From: JAWXCE01 sp034440495
GTDB lineage: Bacteria > Pseudomonadota > Alphaproteobacteria > Rhizobiales > Rhodomicrobiaceae
Direction of reading: 5' to 3'
DNA: 64,000 nucleotides
NCBI GenBank assembly: GCA_034440495.1
Contig: JAWXCE010000033.1
Coordinates: forward strand, 4,855-68,854
In this document: in pieces, positions 17,511-26,151 of the stretch
Numbering within the stretch: the stretch's first letter is position 1
How the letters are laid out: each line of letters begins with the position of its first letter
The notes under the pieces: generated by a model
What the model was told of the DNA's origin: nothing
Database searches by the model: none
What the model saw: the letters and a program-made list of their open reading frames with translations, nothing else
Program-made: the position numbers and the translations under genes

Positions 17511-18209
17511 CTATGACGGGCGTACTTTTGCGCGGGCTGGGCGTTGTGGTTTTGGCAAGACAAGCTGCTGGCCATAAGTCTCGAATTTAGCAAGCACTAT
17601 ACCCATCTCCTCATCGTCGAGAATATGCACGGCGCCAAGCTGCAGCACGGCGATGTACTGCGCGGCCAAAGCCTCTACCTCGCGCGCCAGGTCTAGCGTC
17701 GCCTCCAGGGTTTCGCCGAACGCGATTTGACCGTGATTGGCGAGCAAGCACGCCCGCCGGTCTTTCAGCGTCGCGACGACCGCTTGCGCCAGCTCGGGCG
17801 TGCCGAACGTCGCATACGGAGCGAGGGGGATATCCTGTCCCCCAGCCACCGCCACCATGTAGTGAAACGCGGGTATGGATTTGCGGGCGCAAGCAAGCGC
17901 CGTCGCGCTTGTGGAGTGGCAGTGGACAACAGCGCGCGCTTCAGCTTTGGCCCCATAAATGGCTAGATGGAAATGCCATTCGCTCGACGGGGCGCGGCCG
18001 CCCCTTTGAGGTGCGCCCTCCGCGTCAATGAACACCACATCATCAGCCGTCATGACACTATAAGCCATCGCGGTCGGCGTAATAAGCATTCCGTCGCTAA
18101 ACCGCGCCGATACATTACCCGAGCGGACAGGGCTGAGGCCCTCCAAGCTCATGCAACGGGCGATCTCGACAATTTCCCGCCGCAAACCAGCTTCGGCGGC
18201 GTTAGGCAC
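17511..18209 (-). CDS. Class II aldolase, probable methylthioribulose-1-phosphate aldolase
   Basis: This 232-residue class II aldolase/adducin protein has metal-ligand motifs HCHSTSATAL and a later ANHGQI with substrate-binding SGNVSAR. It starts with GTG inside the end of mtnA (8-base overlap), so it is tied to methylthioribose phosphate metabolism. In the DHAP shunt such an aldolase splits 5-methylthioribulose-1-phosphate into DHAP and methylthioacetaldehyde. A fuculose-phosphate aldolase is the sequence-level alternative, and MtnB dehydratase is also related. The context favours the shunt. Confidence 0.75.
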   Translation of the reverse strand: MPNAAEAGLRREIVEIARCMSLEGLSPVRSGNVSARFSDGMLITPTAMAYSVMTADDVVFIDAEGAPQRGGRAPSSEWHFHLAIYGAKAEARAVVHCHSTSATALACARKSIPAFHYMVAVAGGQDIPLAPYATFGTPELAQAVVATLKDRRACLLANHGQIAFGETLEATLDLAREVEALAAQYIAVLQLGAVHILDDEEMGIVLAKFETYGQQLVLPKPQRPARAKVRPS

Positions 18210-19293
18210 CTTTGCGCCCGTATAAACCGCCCAAGCCCTCGCGGGTGGCGGGGCAGATACCGCGCTCCGTGATCAGGCCGGTGATCAGGCGCGCGGGCGT
18301 CACGTCAAATGCCGGGTTAGCGGCAGGGCTGCCGGGTGCGGCGATGTCAATCGTCACTACCTCGCCGCTTTCCGTGCGTCCGGTCATCCGCGTGACTTCC
18401 TCTGCGCTGCGCTCCTCGATGGGGATCGCCATGCCGTCATCCAGCGTCCAGTCGATGGTGGAGTGCGGCAGGGCGACATAGAACGGCACGCCGTTGTCAT
18501 GCGCGGCCAGCGCTTTTAGATAAGTGCCAATCTTGTTTGCCACGTCGCCATTTGCCGTCACACGATCCGTGCCCACGATGCACAAATCGACATCACCCTT
18601 TTGCATCAAATGCCCGCCAGCATTGTCTGCAATGATCGTGTGCGGAACTCCGTGCGCACCCAGTTCGAACGCGGTAAGGCTGGCGCCCTGGTTGCGTGGG
18701 CGCGTCTCGTCCACCCAGATATGCAAGGGAATGCCTTCGTCGAAGGCGTGATAAACCGGAGCAAGTGCCGTGCCCCAGTCAACCGCCGCTAGCCAGCCCG
18801 CGTTGCAATGGGTGAGGATATTCACGGGAGCGCCCGCCTTCCGGGCCGCGTGCTGGCGGATAAGCGTAGCGCCCTCGACGCCAATACTGCGGCAGGTTTC
18901 CACATCCTGGTCAGCGATTTCGGCGGCGCGGGCGTAGGCGGCAGCCTCGCGCATGGTGGGAGGCCACTTGCGCACCGCTTTGTCCATCTGGTCGAGCGCC
19001 CAGCGCAGATTGATTGCGGTCGGTCGCGTCGCAGCCAAATAGTCGATGTTGCGGTCGAGCGAAATGTCCGAAGCGTCCGCGCGCATGGCGAGCGCGAGGC
19101 CGTAAGCCGCTGTGGCGCCGATCAGAGGCGCGCCGCGCACTACCATGGTTTTGATGGATTGCGCCGCGTCACGCACGTTTTCCAGTCGAGCGGTCTCAAA
19201 GCGGTGTGGCAGCTTGGTCTGATCGATGACCTTCACCGTCCAGCCGTTTCCCGACACCCATATCGTGCGGTAATGTTGGCCATTAACTTTCAT
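18202..19293 (-). CDS. mtnA: S-methyl-5-thioribose-1-phosphate isomerase
   Basis: This 363-residue aldose-ketose isomerase converts methylthioribose-1-phosphate to methylthioribulose-1-phosphate. Diagnostic parts are VVRGAPLIGATAAYG near residue 52, the catalytic Cys in THCNAGWLA, and the catalytic Asp in IVGTDRVTANGD. It overlaps the aldolase gene. No SAM-riboswitch-like structure was recognisable in the 88 bases upstream. Confidence 0.94.
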   Translation of the reverse strand: MKVNGQHYRTIWVSGNGWTVKVIDQTKLPHRFETARLENVRDAAQSIKTMVVRGAPLIGATAAYGLALAMRADASDISLDRNIDYLAATRPTAINLRWALDQMDKAVRKWPPTMREAAAYARAAEIADQDVETCRSIGVEGATLIRQHAARKAGAPVNILTHCNAGWLAAVDWGTALAPVYHAFDEGIPLHIWVDETRPRNQGASLTAFELGAHGVPHTIIADNAGGHLMQKGDVDLCIVGTDRVTANGDVANKIGTYLKALAAHDNGVPFYVALPHSTIDWTLDDGMAIPIEERSAEEVTRMTGRTESGEVVTIDIAAPGSPAANPAFDVTPARLITGLITERGICPATREGLGGLYGRKGA

Positions 19294-19381
19294 GAGCGTA
19301 AGCTTTGCGAAAGGAACTATTCATTTGTATATAGGGTGATACGTAGCTGAGGCCATCTGTTTGTCAGGCTGCCATTTGCGC

Positions 19382-20563
19382 TTATGCAGGTTTTTCAATC
19401 GCAACTGAAATGTCGTAACGAGAAGATTTGCGCTTCGACCAGTCCATTATCGGCTTCTCAAAATACTTGAATGAAACGTAGGCAAAGAAAACTGTGATGC
19501 TCCATGCCGTCGTGAAAAACAGAATGCGCTCGGGAAGCGGGTTGCCAGAGTTGTCTCCGAATACGAAGCGTACTAATAACGCCAGGATAAGGGCGTGATA
19601 AAGATAAGCGCCGTAGGAGATGCGTCCGACGAATGACAGTGGCGACCATGAAAGCGGGGCTGTAAACTGTTTTCGCAGAACAGTCGCTATTAACACCGAT
19701 GCGCTCGCGAGATTGATGACCGAATAAACGAATATCTCCCGGCCTTCGCCATACAGAATGCCTGAAAAAATATTCCGCAGCGCTTCGACGCCTTGAGCGC
19801 CATTTGCTCGGTTGATACCGCTATAGACAAGCGCGTAACTCGCCGCGACAACGACGGCGCCTGCAAGCAGATACCAAGCAGCGCGAGGGTGTTCTCGGAA
19901 GTAAGGCGTGCATCTCGCAAGCACGGCTCCAGTCAGAAAGGCGTCGAACTGCGTAATGGACGCTGCGTATATGGAAAAGGCTTTCCAGCCTGCATCTCCA
20001 TCAGCCCCTATCATCGCGGCGCTGTAAATGCCTCTTATAAGAGGCCCGCCAATGATCAGCAAGCCCGCGACAATGAGGAAACGTCTTCCGGGCAAAGCCA
20101 GCATTAACAGCGGGAAGAAAAGATAGAATTGCTCTTCGACACTGACTGTCCACAAATGACCAAACGCGCCAGCTTCTGAAGGCTGAACGAACTCGAAAAT
20201 CATTTGCCAGTTGTATGTGAAGGTTAGGAGAAAAGGCAACTCGCGCAGGATGGCTGTTTTGCCTTCAGCAAGGGCGAGAGACACATTGATGAGCACGTAA
20301 AGCGCATAAACGGGAACGATGCGCCAGAAGCGCCGAAGCATAAATATCTTATAAGTTCCGGCTATTGTAGGTGCGTCGTAGGAGCCACTGAGAAATTGCC
20401 TCGAAATGACAAACCCGGAGATCGCGTAAAAAAGCCAGACTCCAGTCCACCCGAATGGGAGCAGGGAACAATGCTGCGCAACGACCATCGTCATGGCGAT
20501 GGCGCGCAATCCGTCGATACCGTCAATTCTTTCGCTCATAACGCCCACGAAACGATGTTTCAT
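19382..20563 (-). CDS. Acyltransferase-3 family membrane protein (OafA-like)
   Basis: This multi-span protein of 393 residues begins ERIDGIDGLRAIA, the typical opening of acyltransferase-3 proteins that O-acetylate surface sugars. The catalytic-type motif HLWTVSVEEQFYLFFPL is present, as are YGAYLYHALIL and a terminal FEKPIMDW. Either ATG 20563 or 20539 could be the start; neither has a clear ribosome site. No polysaccharide genes adjoin it. It lies between the two halves of the methylthioadenosine genes. Confidence 0.85.
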   Translation of the reverse strand: MKHRFVGVMSERIDGIDGLRAIAMTMVVAQHCSLLPFGWTGVWLFYAISGFVISRQFLSGSYDAPTIAGTYKIFMLRRFWRIVPVYALYVLINVSLALAEGKTAILRELPFLLTFTYNWQMIFEFVQPSEAGAFGHLWTVSVEEQFYLFFPLLMLALPGRRFLIVAGLLIIGGPLIRGIYSAAMIGADGDAGWKAFSIYAASITQFDAFLTGAVLARCTPYFREHPRAAWYLLAGAVVVAASYALVYSGINRANGAQGVEALRNIFSGILYGEGREIFVYSVINLASASVLIATVLRKQFTAPLSWSPLSFVGRISYGAYLYHALILALLVRFVFGDNSGNPLPERILFFTTAWSITVFFAYVSFKYFEKPIMDWSKRKSSRYDISVAIEKPA

Positions 20564-20619
20564 AAACTAAAGCTATTCTGCGAATTACGTTTAATGGCAA
20601 TGTGAGACGGCGGACTGAG

Positions 20620-21162
20620 TTAATGGCCTTCAAATGAAATAAGGGAATGAACGGGGATGCCCTTTGAGGTGAGCTTACCGGCGCCGCCGAGATCGGGCAG
20701 GTCAATGACGAACGCCGCGCCTGCGATGACGCCGCCCGCGCGCGCAACAAGTTTGGCCGCTGCCTCAGCCGTGCCGCCTGTCGCAATCAGATCATCCACG
20801 ATCAGCACGCGCTCGCCAGACCGGATGGCGTCTTCGTGGACTTCAATGACGTCAATGCCGTATTCTAACTCGTAATCCTGTGACATGGTTTTGGCAGGCA
20901 GCTTGCCCTTTTTGCGCAACGGGACGAAGCCAGTGCCAAGCCGCGCCGCAACTGCGCCGCCGAGGATGAACCCGCGCGCTTCAATGCCGATCACCGCCTC
21001 GATGCCCGCCGCATGAAACGGCTCGCACAGCCGCTCGATGCAAGCCCTGAACCCGGCCGCGTGCTTTAGCAGCGTCGTCACATCGCGGAACATAATGCCC
21101 GGCTTCGGGTAATCCGGAATGCTGCGCACCAGCGATTTCAGGTCAAGTTCAACCTTCTGCAT
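20620..21162 (-). CDS. apt: Adenine phosphoribosyltransferase
   Basis: This 180-residue PRTase has the PRPP loop VLIVDDLIATGGTA and the APRT N-terminal IPDYPKPGIMFRDVTTLL. It turns adenine and PRPP into AMP. Adenine is the by-product of MtnP action on methylthioadenosine, so the gene belongs logically with mtnP and mtnA in this neighbourhood. Confidence 0.95.
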   Translation of the reverse strand: MQKVELDLKSLVRSIPDYPKPGIMFRDVTTLLKHAAGFRACIERLCEPFHAAGIEAVIGIEARGFILGGAVAARLGTGFVPLRKKGKLPAKTMSQDYELEYGIDVIEVHEDAIRSGERVLIVDDLIATGGTAEAAAKLVARAGGVIAGAAFVIDLPDLGGAGKLTSKGIPVHSLISFEGH

Positions 21163-21275
21163 GACCGCGCCCTTATGTCTTTATGCGAAGGCCCGGCTTC
21201 GGAACCACCGCAGATTGATTTTGTTGACCTTGTACCAATCAACAATATCCGGACTATCCGGTAAAGGAGTTTTTC

Positions 21276-21707
21276 ATGAAACTGACAACCGTTCTTGCGG
21301 CGCTCATGCTGACGCCATGCTCTCTGGCTTTTGCCCAGCCGACGGCCCCTATGCCCAACCCAATGCCTAGAGAAGACCAGCAAACAGCCCCTATGCCAAA
21401 TCCATCGCAGAAAGAAGAAATGCCGAGACAGGAAATGCCAAGGGAGGAAAAGGGTTCGCCAAAATTCAAATCAGACTCGATGATGGATCGCGACTACGAT
21501 GAGGAAGATTTCGAACGCGATCATCGCGGCATGGGCATGCATGGCAAGCCGTGGAGGAAAAGAATGCCTCCGGCGCACGGCGCTCATTTCAAATTTGAGA
21601 AGAATGATAGCGAAGTTCACATCAAGTGTGCGGCTAATGAGTCGACGGCCGCGTGCGTCGATGGCGCGATCCTCCTGTTGGACAAGCTGAAGGAAGCTAA
21701 GAACTAA
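21276..21707 (+). CDS. Small exported Met/Pro-rich protein
   Basis: This 143-residue protein has a signal peptide (MKLTTVLAALMLTPCSLAFAQ) and a strong ribosome site AAAGGAG. The N-terminal mature part has two TAPMPNP units and EMPR repeats. A His/Met/Arg-rich middle (HRGMGMHGKPWRKRMPPAHGAH) could bind metal. The C terminus has two Cys (IKCAANESTAACVDG). No family is recognised. The DNA is monocistronic between apt and mtnP. Confidence 0.65.
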   Translation: MKLTTVLAALMLTPCSLAFAQPTAPMPNPMPREDQQTAPMPNPSQKEEMPRQEMPREEKGSPKFKSDSMMDRDYDEEDFERDHRGMGMHGKPWRKRMPPAHGAHFKFEKNDSEVHIKCAANESTAACVDGAILLLDKLKEAKN

Positions 21708-21752
21708 GCGCGGCGTTAAGCCAGTGATGCTGGCCGCGGCTGTATTAAGATG

Positions 21753-22622
21753 TCATAGGACGCGGCCGGCAATGGCGTCGAGTTTGGCGAGGAGGGCGGG
21801 GTCGCGCATCTCGGGCGCGGTAATGATGGCGAATTCGAGCGCTTTGTCCGAGCCGATCGGGCATGGTTCGTGTTCACGCGGGAAGTCGGCTGCGAGGCGC
21901 GCAATAAGCCGCCCGGCCTTTTCCGAATTGCCCTTCATTACCGCCAGAATAGAGGTAATGTCCACGTCGGCGTGATCTTCGTGCCAACAGTCGAAATCTG
22001 TCACCATGGCGACGGTGGCGTAGCAAATCTCAGCCTCGCGGGCGAGTTTAGCTTCGGGCATGTTGGTCATCCCGATGACGCTGCAACCCCAAGCGCGGTA
22101 GAGATGTGATTCGGCGCGGGTTGAGAATTGCGGGCCTTCCATCACAAGATAAGTGCCACCGCGCGTGTGCGCCACGCTCTCCGCTTTCGCCCCGGCTTCG
22201 ATCTTGTCGGCTAGGCCGGGGCTTATGGGGTCGGCCATCGCAACGTGGGCCACGCAGCCCTTGCCGAAGAAGCTTTTCTCGCGCGCAAACGTCCGGTCGA
22301 TGAATTGGTCGACGATGACAAAGTGCCCGGGCGGCAGCTCCTCGCAGAACGAGCCGCAGGCAGAGACGGACACCAGGTCGGTGACGCCCGCGCGCTTCAT
22401 CACGTCGATATTGGCGCGGTAGTTAATGGCAGACGGCGGAATAACGTGCCCAGAGCCGTGGCGCGGGAGAAACACGACTGGCAGCCCCGCGATCTCGCCC
22501 ATGTGCACATCGCTCGACGGCTCGCCCCAAGGCGACGCGATCCGCTCGCGGCGTTTATTCTCCAACCCGGGCAGATCATAAAGCCCCGAGCCGCCAATGA
22601 TGCCTAAAACCGCTTTCGCCAT
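21753..22622 (-). CDS. mtnP: S-methyl-5'-thioadenosine phosphorylase
   Basis: This 289-residue purine-nucleoside-phosphorylase-type enzyme cleaves methylthioadenosine to adenine and methylthioribose-1-phosphate. Visible signatures are GIIGGSGLYDLPGL, phosphate-binding LPRHGSGHVIPPS, SVSACGSFCEE and the specificity segment GMTNMPEAKLAREAEICY. It supplies MtnA and Apt. Confidence 0.94.
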   Translation of the reverse strand: MAKAVLGIIGGSGLYDLPGLENKRRERIASPWGEPSSDVHMGEIAGLPVVFLPRHGSGHVIPPSAINYRANIDVMKRAGVTDLVSVSACGSFCEELPPGHFVIVDQFIDRTFAREKSFFGKGCVAHVAMADPISPGLADKIEAGAKAESVAHTRGGTYLVMEGPQFSTRAESHLYRAWGCSVIGMTNMPEAKLAREAEICYATVAMVTDFDCWHEDHADVDITSILAVMKGNSEKAGRLIARLAADFPREHEPCPIGSDKALEFAIITAPEMRDPALLAKLDAIAGRVL

Positions 22623-22650
22623 ATTAAACCGCCTCGATATAAAACACAGA

Positions 22651-23199
22651 CTATACCCAGTTTTTCGCTTCGCCCTCGCTCGGCGTTACGCCATTGGCGG
22701 GCGTGTGCAGCAACCAGAGCGGCCCGAGATCGCCGATGCCGAACGGTTTGCCGTTCTGGCTCAGGCACAGCGTCCAGTCGAGGCGAGCAACATCGGCGGC
22801 GGAAAGTTCGACCGCGAAACCATCTAGCGCCAGAAGCCGGACGCCAGCGCCTTCCGCGCCAGCCGCCTTCAATACATCGAGTGACGGGGGCCCTATGAAT
22901 TCTCCGCGCCCGGCCTCCGGAGTGCCAATCGAGAGCTTGCGCTGCGGCAGGAGTAGCAGGCTTTCCCGATCAAATGCCATGCCTCTGTCAAAGGCAATGT
23001 TATGATGCTTGAAAAACCCAACTGTCTCCAATTTGGCTGGGCCGCGATTTGCAGCGCCAATCTTGCACGCGACAGTCAAAAACGCTGGCCCTTGCGGTGG
23101 TGAGGTATCGGGCGTGGCGATCGCTGATTTGGGCAACATGGCCACCGCGCCGAGAGCGCCAAGCGCTGCTAAGGCAGTCCGACGGTTCGGGCGCATCAT
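22651..23199 (-). CDS. SUOX-fold (molybdopterin-oxidoreductase-like) exported protein
   Basis: This 182-residue protein has a twin-arginine-like leader (MMRPNRRTALAALGALGAVAMLPKS). Its body fits the small oxidoreductase molybdopterin-binding fold: FIGPPSLDVLKAAGAEGAGVRLLALDGFAVEL, then GKPFGIGDLGPLWLLHT. The Mo-ligating Cys of sulfite oxidase and MsrP is not evident at the usual place, so it may not bind the cofactor. It overlaps the preceding related gene by ATGA. Confidence 0.6.
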   Translation of the reverse strand: MMRPNRRTALAALGALGAVAMLPKSAIATPDTSPPQGPAFLTVACKIGAANRGPAKLETVGFFKHHNIAFDRGMAFDRESLLLLPQRKLSIGTPEAGRGEFIGPPSLDVLKAAGAEGAGVRLLALDGFAVELSAADVARLDWTLCLSQNGKPFGIGDLGPLWLLHTPANGVTPSEGEAKNWV

Positions 23200-23615
23200 T
23201 TCACCTCAATATAAAACAGACTAGACAGAACCGGCGAGGGCGTCGCGCCTGGCGGCTCTTGCGTTAACATGAGAGGTCCGTGTCCGCCTAGGCCAAGCCA
23301 ACGGCCGTTGCGGTGCATGGCGATTATCCAGTTCGCGCTGTTCACTTGGCCTTGGTCTAGTGTGAAATTGCCGTCAAGGCCATAGAGATGGATGAGATTA
23401 TAGGTTGCGCCTGCGTCCACAAGCACGGTTCTCAACATGGGGCCTTGATACGAAGCGCCGGGGCTGACCGAACGAACGGCTAACGCCGCGAGGCGGTTAT
23501 CGTCATACTCGACTGCATGCGCAAAACTGATATTCATCCTGATGAATAGCGCATCTGTGGAGTGCACCGCTCCTCGCGTCGGCCTTCCGACCATGCCGCT
23601 GACTGTAAGCAACAC
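23196..23615 (-). CDS. Second SUOX-fold-like protein, paralogue of downstream gene
   Basis: This 139-residue protein has the same plan as its neighbour at 22651: an opening LLTVSGMVGR, a central YQGPMLRTVLVDAGA, and NGRWLGLGGHGPLML near the end. The frame is open upstream to 23744 but has no start codon before GTG 23615. That GTG lies 8 bases after the stop of a small membrane-protein gene, so reinitiation is likely. The protein as read has no signal peptide of its own. Its partner 22651 is translationally coupled to it. Confidence 0.55.
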   Translation of the reverse strand: MLLTVSGMVGRPTRGAVHSTDALFIRMNISFAHAVEYDDNRLAALAVRSVSPGASYQGPMLRTVLVDAGATYNLIHLYGLDGNFTLDQGQVNSANWIIAMHRNGRWLGLGGHGPLMLTQEPPGATPSPVLSSLFYIEVK

Positions 23616-23623
23616 CGGCCCGT

Positions 23624-23761
23624 TTAGAGGGGGCCTCGTTTCTGACGACGATGACGGGAAGGTTTGCGTATTGTAGGTCCGGAAGGACCAAATAAGCCAA
23701 TGACGACCGCTAGGGCTAGGCCAGAAAAGACGAACACCAAAATCTCATCGTAAATTGTCAC
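23624..23761 (-). CDS. 45-residue single-span membrane protein
   Basis: This short gene starts at GTG 23761 with a strong GGAGG five bases upstream. It encodes MTIYDEILVFVFSGLALAV followed by the rest of a hydrophobic helix and a very basic tail (RKPSRHRRQKRGPL). The stop lies just before the first SUOX-like gene, giving a three-gene operon. No homologue is known to me. A membrane anchor or partner for the two SUOX-fold proteins is a plausible inference. Confidence 0.6.
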   Translation of the reverse strand: MTIYDEILVFVFSGLALAVVIGLFGPSGPTIRKPSRHRRQKRGPL

Positions 23762-23806
23762 AGCGTCCTCCTGACCGGATGGTGAAGAATGACCGGCCAT
23801 GGCGCA

Positions 23807-23834
23807 ATAAAAAAGCCCCGGCTATACGGGGCTT
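23807..23834 (-). terminator. Rho-independent terminator of the bc1 operon
   Basis: An 8-bp perfect stem AAGCCCCG/CGGGGCTT (23813-23820, 23827-23834) with a 6-base loop is followed on the minus strand by TTTTTTATT. It lies 24 bases after the cytochrome c1 stop. Confidence 0.85.
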
Positions 23835-23858
23835 CTTCATTTAGGTCTATGCCTCGCC

Positions 23859-24845
23859 TTAGTGTTCGACGTCACGCCACAGAGCGCGTTTCGACAGATA
23901 AAGCAGGCCAGTTAGAATGATAAGATACAAAAGCACTTTCAGGCCCAGTTTCTTACGCTCCTCAAGTTTTCGCTCTGACGACCACATCAAATATGCGGTC
24001 ACATCCTTGGAATAATTGTCGAGCGTTGCAGGCGTGCCATCCTCATAATCCACCACGCCGTCACTCAAGGGATTGACCATTGCGATCTGGTGACCAGGAT
24101 ATACACGGTTATAATTCAGGCCGTCTCCAAGCGGTGTGCAAACGTCGGGATCTGAGCCTTCGCCACGCTGCACGGCGACGCACTGCTCGGCGTTCGGAAC
24201 AGTTTCCCCAGCTTTGACTTGCGTTAAACGCCCGGAACCATCTCGCTGGTACGATGGAATGTCATCATAGCCTGTCAGCAGTGCATGAATGTAGTCTGGC
24301 CCCGCTTCCTGATACTGTGTCGCCAGGTCGGTCACCATGTTCACAGGAAACATATACCAGGCAGAGTGCGTCTCCACGGTGCGGGCTTTGGCCATCAGCG
24401 AAAGGTCTGGAGGAACCGCGCCGTTGTTTGCCGCGGCGGCTTCCTTATCATTTTTGAAGCGCAACGGAAATTTGTCCGATGGCTTGGCAGGGCGCATGAA
24501 CATTGCGCCCTCCTCATTCGGGCCGTCCTCCACTTCAACCGAAGCCGCGATAGCTTCCGTTTGCTCTGCAGAAAACTCCGGGCCGCCAGGCTGGCTTAAG
24601 TTTCTAAAATACATGAACTTCATACCGTGGCAGGCAGAGCAGACTTCTTTATAAACCTTATAGCCACGCTGAAGCTGAGCACGGTCGAAATATCCGGTCA
24701 TGCTGCCAAAGGTCCAGTCTTGCTTTGCAACATTATATGCCACATCCGTGCCTTCGTCCGCCGCGTAAACGGACGAAATAGGCGATGTCGTTATTACAGA
24801 AGCAATAATGACCACTGCTGCAAGAGAGTTTTTGTAGGGCGCCAT
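23859..24845 (-). CDS. petC: Cytochrome c1 of the bc1 complex
   Basis: This 328-residue cytochrome c1 has a signal peptide, the haem motif CSACH at about residue 69 with HGMKFMYFRNL after it, the axial Met region in AMVNPL, and one C-terminal membrane anchor (VLLYLIILTGLLYL). It passes electrons from the Rieske centre to soluble cytochrome c. It is the third gene of petABC. The separate b and c1 genes differ from the fused fbcH of Bradyrhizobium. Confidence 0.94.
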   Translation of the reverse strand: MAPYKNSLAAVVIIASVITTSPISSVYAADEGTDVAYNVAKQDWTFGSMTGYFDRAQLQRGYKVYKEVCSACHGMKFMYFRNLSQPGGPEFSAEQTEAIAASVEVEDGPNEEGAMFMRPAKPSDKFPLRFKNDKEAAAANNGAVPPDLSLMAKARTVETHSAWYMFPVNMVTDLATQYQEAGPDYIHALLTGYDDIPSYQRDGSGRLTQVKAGETVPNAEQCVAVQRGEGSDPDVCTPLGDGLNYNRVYPGHQIAMVNPLSDGVVDYEDGTPATLDNYSKDVTAYLMWSSERKLEERKKLGLKVLLYLIILTGLLYLSKRALWRDVEH

Positions 24846-24859
24846 ATGATGGTTCTCCG

Positions 24860-26140
24860 CTATTCCGCTGGCACCAGACGCGGGCTGCTAGGATCGCGCC
24901 GCTCATTAAAGATGGATTCTGCGATGCTTTTTGGACGCGGCTTCGGCGTTTCAATGATGCCAACAACAGGCATGACGATCAGGAAATGCGCGAAGTAGTA
25001 GAAGGTGAAAAACTGCGACGCGATCACGTACCAGCCCTCCGCCGGTTTTGCCCCGAGATAACCAAGCGCAATGCAGGTGAACAGGAAGAAAAAGAAGAAC
25101 GGCTTATAAAGCGGACGGTAACGAGTTGAGCGAACGCGGCTGGTGTCCAGCCAAGGAATAAAGAACAGCACAATGATCGCGCCAACCATTGCAATGACGC
25201 CGCCAAGTTTGGATGGCACCGCGCGCAAAATAGCGTAGAATGGCAGGAAATACCACTCAGGCACGATGTGAGGGGGTGTCTGAAGCGGGTTTGCTTCCAC
25301 ATAATTATCCGCGTGACCAAGGTAATTGGGCGCATAAAAAATTATATAGGCAAACAAGATCGCGAACACACCAATCGCGAAAACATCCTTCACCGTATAG
25401 TACGGGTGGAAGGGAAGCGTTTCCTTTTCCTTCAGTTTTTCACTGACATCGACGCCCGTTGGGTTGTTGTTACCTGGTATGTGCAAGGCCCAAATATGTA
25501 AAGCCACTACGCCCGCAATAATGAACGGGAAGAGGTAGTGAAGGCTAAAGAGCCTGTTCAGCGTAGCGTTATCCACCGCAAATCCGCCCCAGACCCACTG
25601 CACGATCGACGTGCCAAGACCGGGGATTAGCCCGTCAAGTGAGGAGAATAGGTTAGTGATAACAGTCACCGCCCAGAAGCTCATTTGTCCCCAGACCAGC
25701 GAATAGCCCATGAAAGCGGTTGCGATCATTAGGAATAGGATAATGACGCCTAGCATCCAGATGACTTCACGGGGCGCTTTGTAAGAACCGTAGTAAAGGC
25801 CACGAAACATGTGGATGTAGACGGCGAGGAAGAACATCGAGGCACCCACAGCGTGGGTGTAACGGATGAGCCAGCCATAATTCACATCGCGCATCATATG
25901 CTCGATAGAGCTGAAGGCATCGCCTGTTGTCGCCGCGTAATGCATGGCGAGCACGATGCCAGTCACGATCTGAACCGCGAGGCAGAAGGCAAGAATGCCG
26001 CCAAACGTCCAGAGATAGGACAGGTTTCTGGGCGTCGGGAACGTTACAATCGTATCGTTCAAGAACCGCATAAGTGGTAAGCGGCTATCAAGCCAGCGCG
26101 TCAATCCGGTCTTTGGCTCGTAAGTAGAGGGGTGAGACAT
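24860..26140 (-). CDS. petB: Cytochrome b of the bc1 complex
   Basis: This 426-residue quinol-oxidising subunit has eight membrane spans. Haem-ligand histidines fall in MHYAATTGDAF and IRYTHAVGASMFF on one helix pair and LHYLFPFIIAGVVALHIWALH on the other. The Qo-site PEWY motif is intact (VPEWYFLPFY). It lies 11 bases after petA and 14 before petC. Confidence 0.96.
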   Translation of the reverse strand: MSHPSTYEPKTGLTRWLDSRLPLMRFLNDTIVTFPTPRNLSYLWTFGGILAFCLAVQIVTGIVLAMHYAATTGDAFSSIEHMMRDVNYGWLIRYTHAVGASMFFLAVYIHMFRGLYYGSYKAPREVIWMLGVIILFLMIATAFMGYSLVWGQMSFWAVTVITNLFSSLDGLIPGLGTSIVQWVWGGFAVDNATLNRLFSLHYLFPFIIAGVVALHIWALHIPGNNNPTGVDVSEKLKEKETLPFHPYYTVKDVFAIGVFAILFAYIIFYAPNYLGHADNYVEANPLQTPPHIVPEWYFLPFYAILRAVPSKLGGVIAMVGAIIVLFFIPWLDTSRVRSTRYRPLYKPFFFFFLFTCIALGYLGAKPAEGWYVIASQFFTFYYFAHFLIVMPVVGIIETPKPRPKSIAESIFNERRDPSSPRLVPAE

Positions 26141-26151
26141 GGGGCGTCCCT

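Noticed and set aside
19294..19381. SAM riboswitch upstream of mtnA
   Set aside because: The region is short and no SAM-I or SAM-II type conserved segments or pairing could be recognised.
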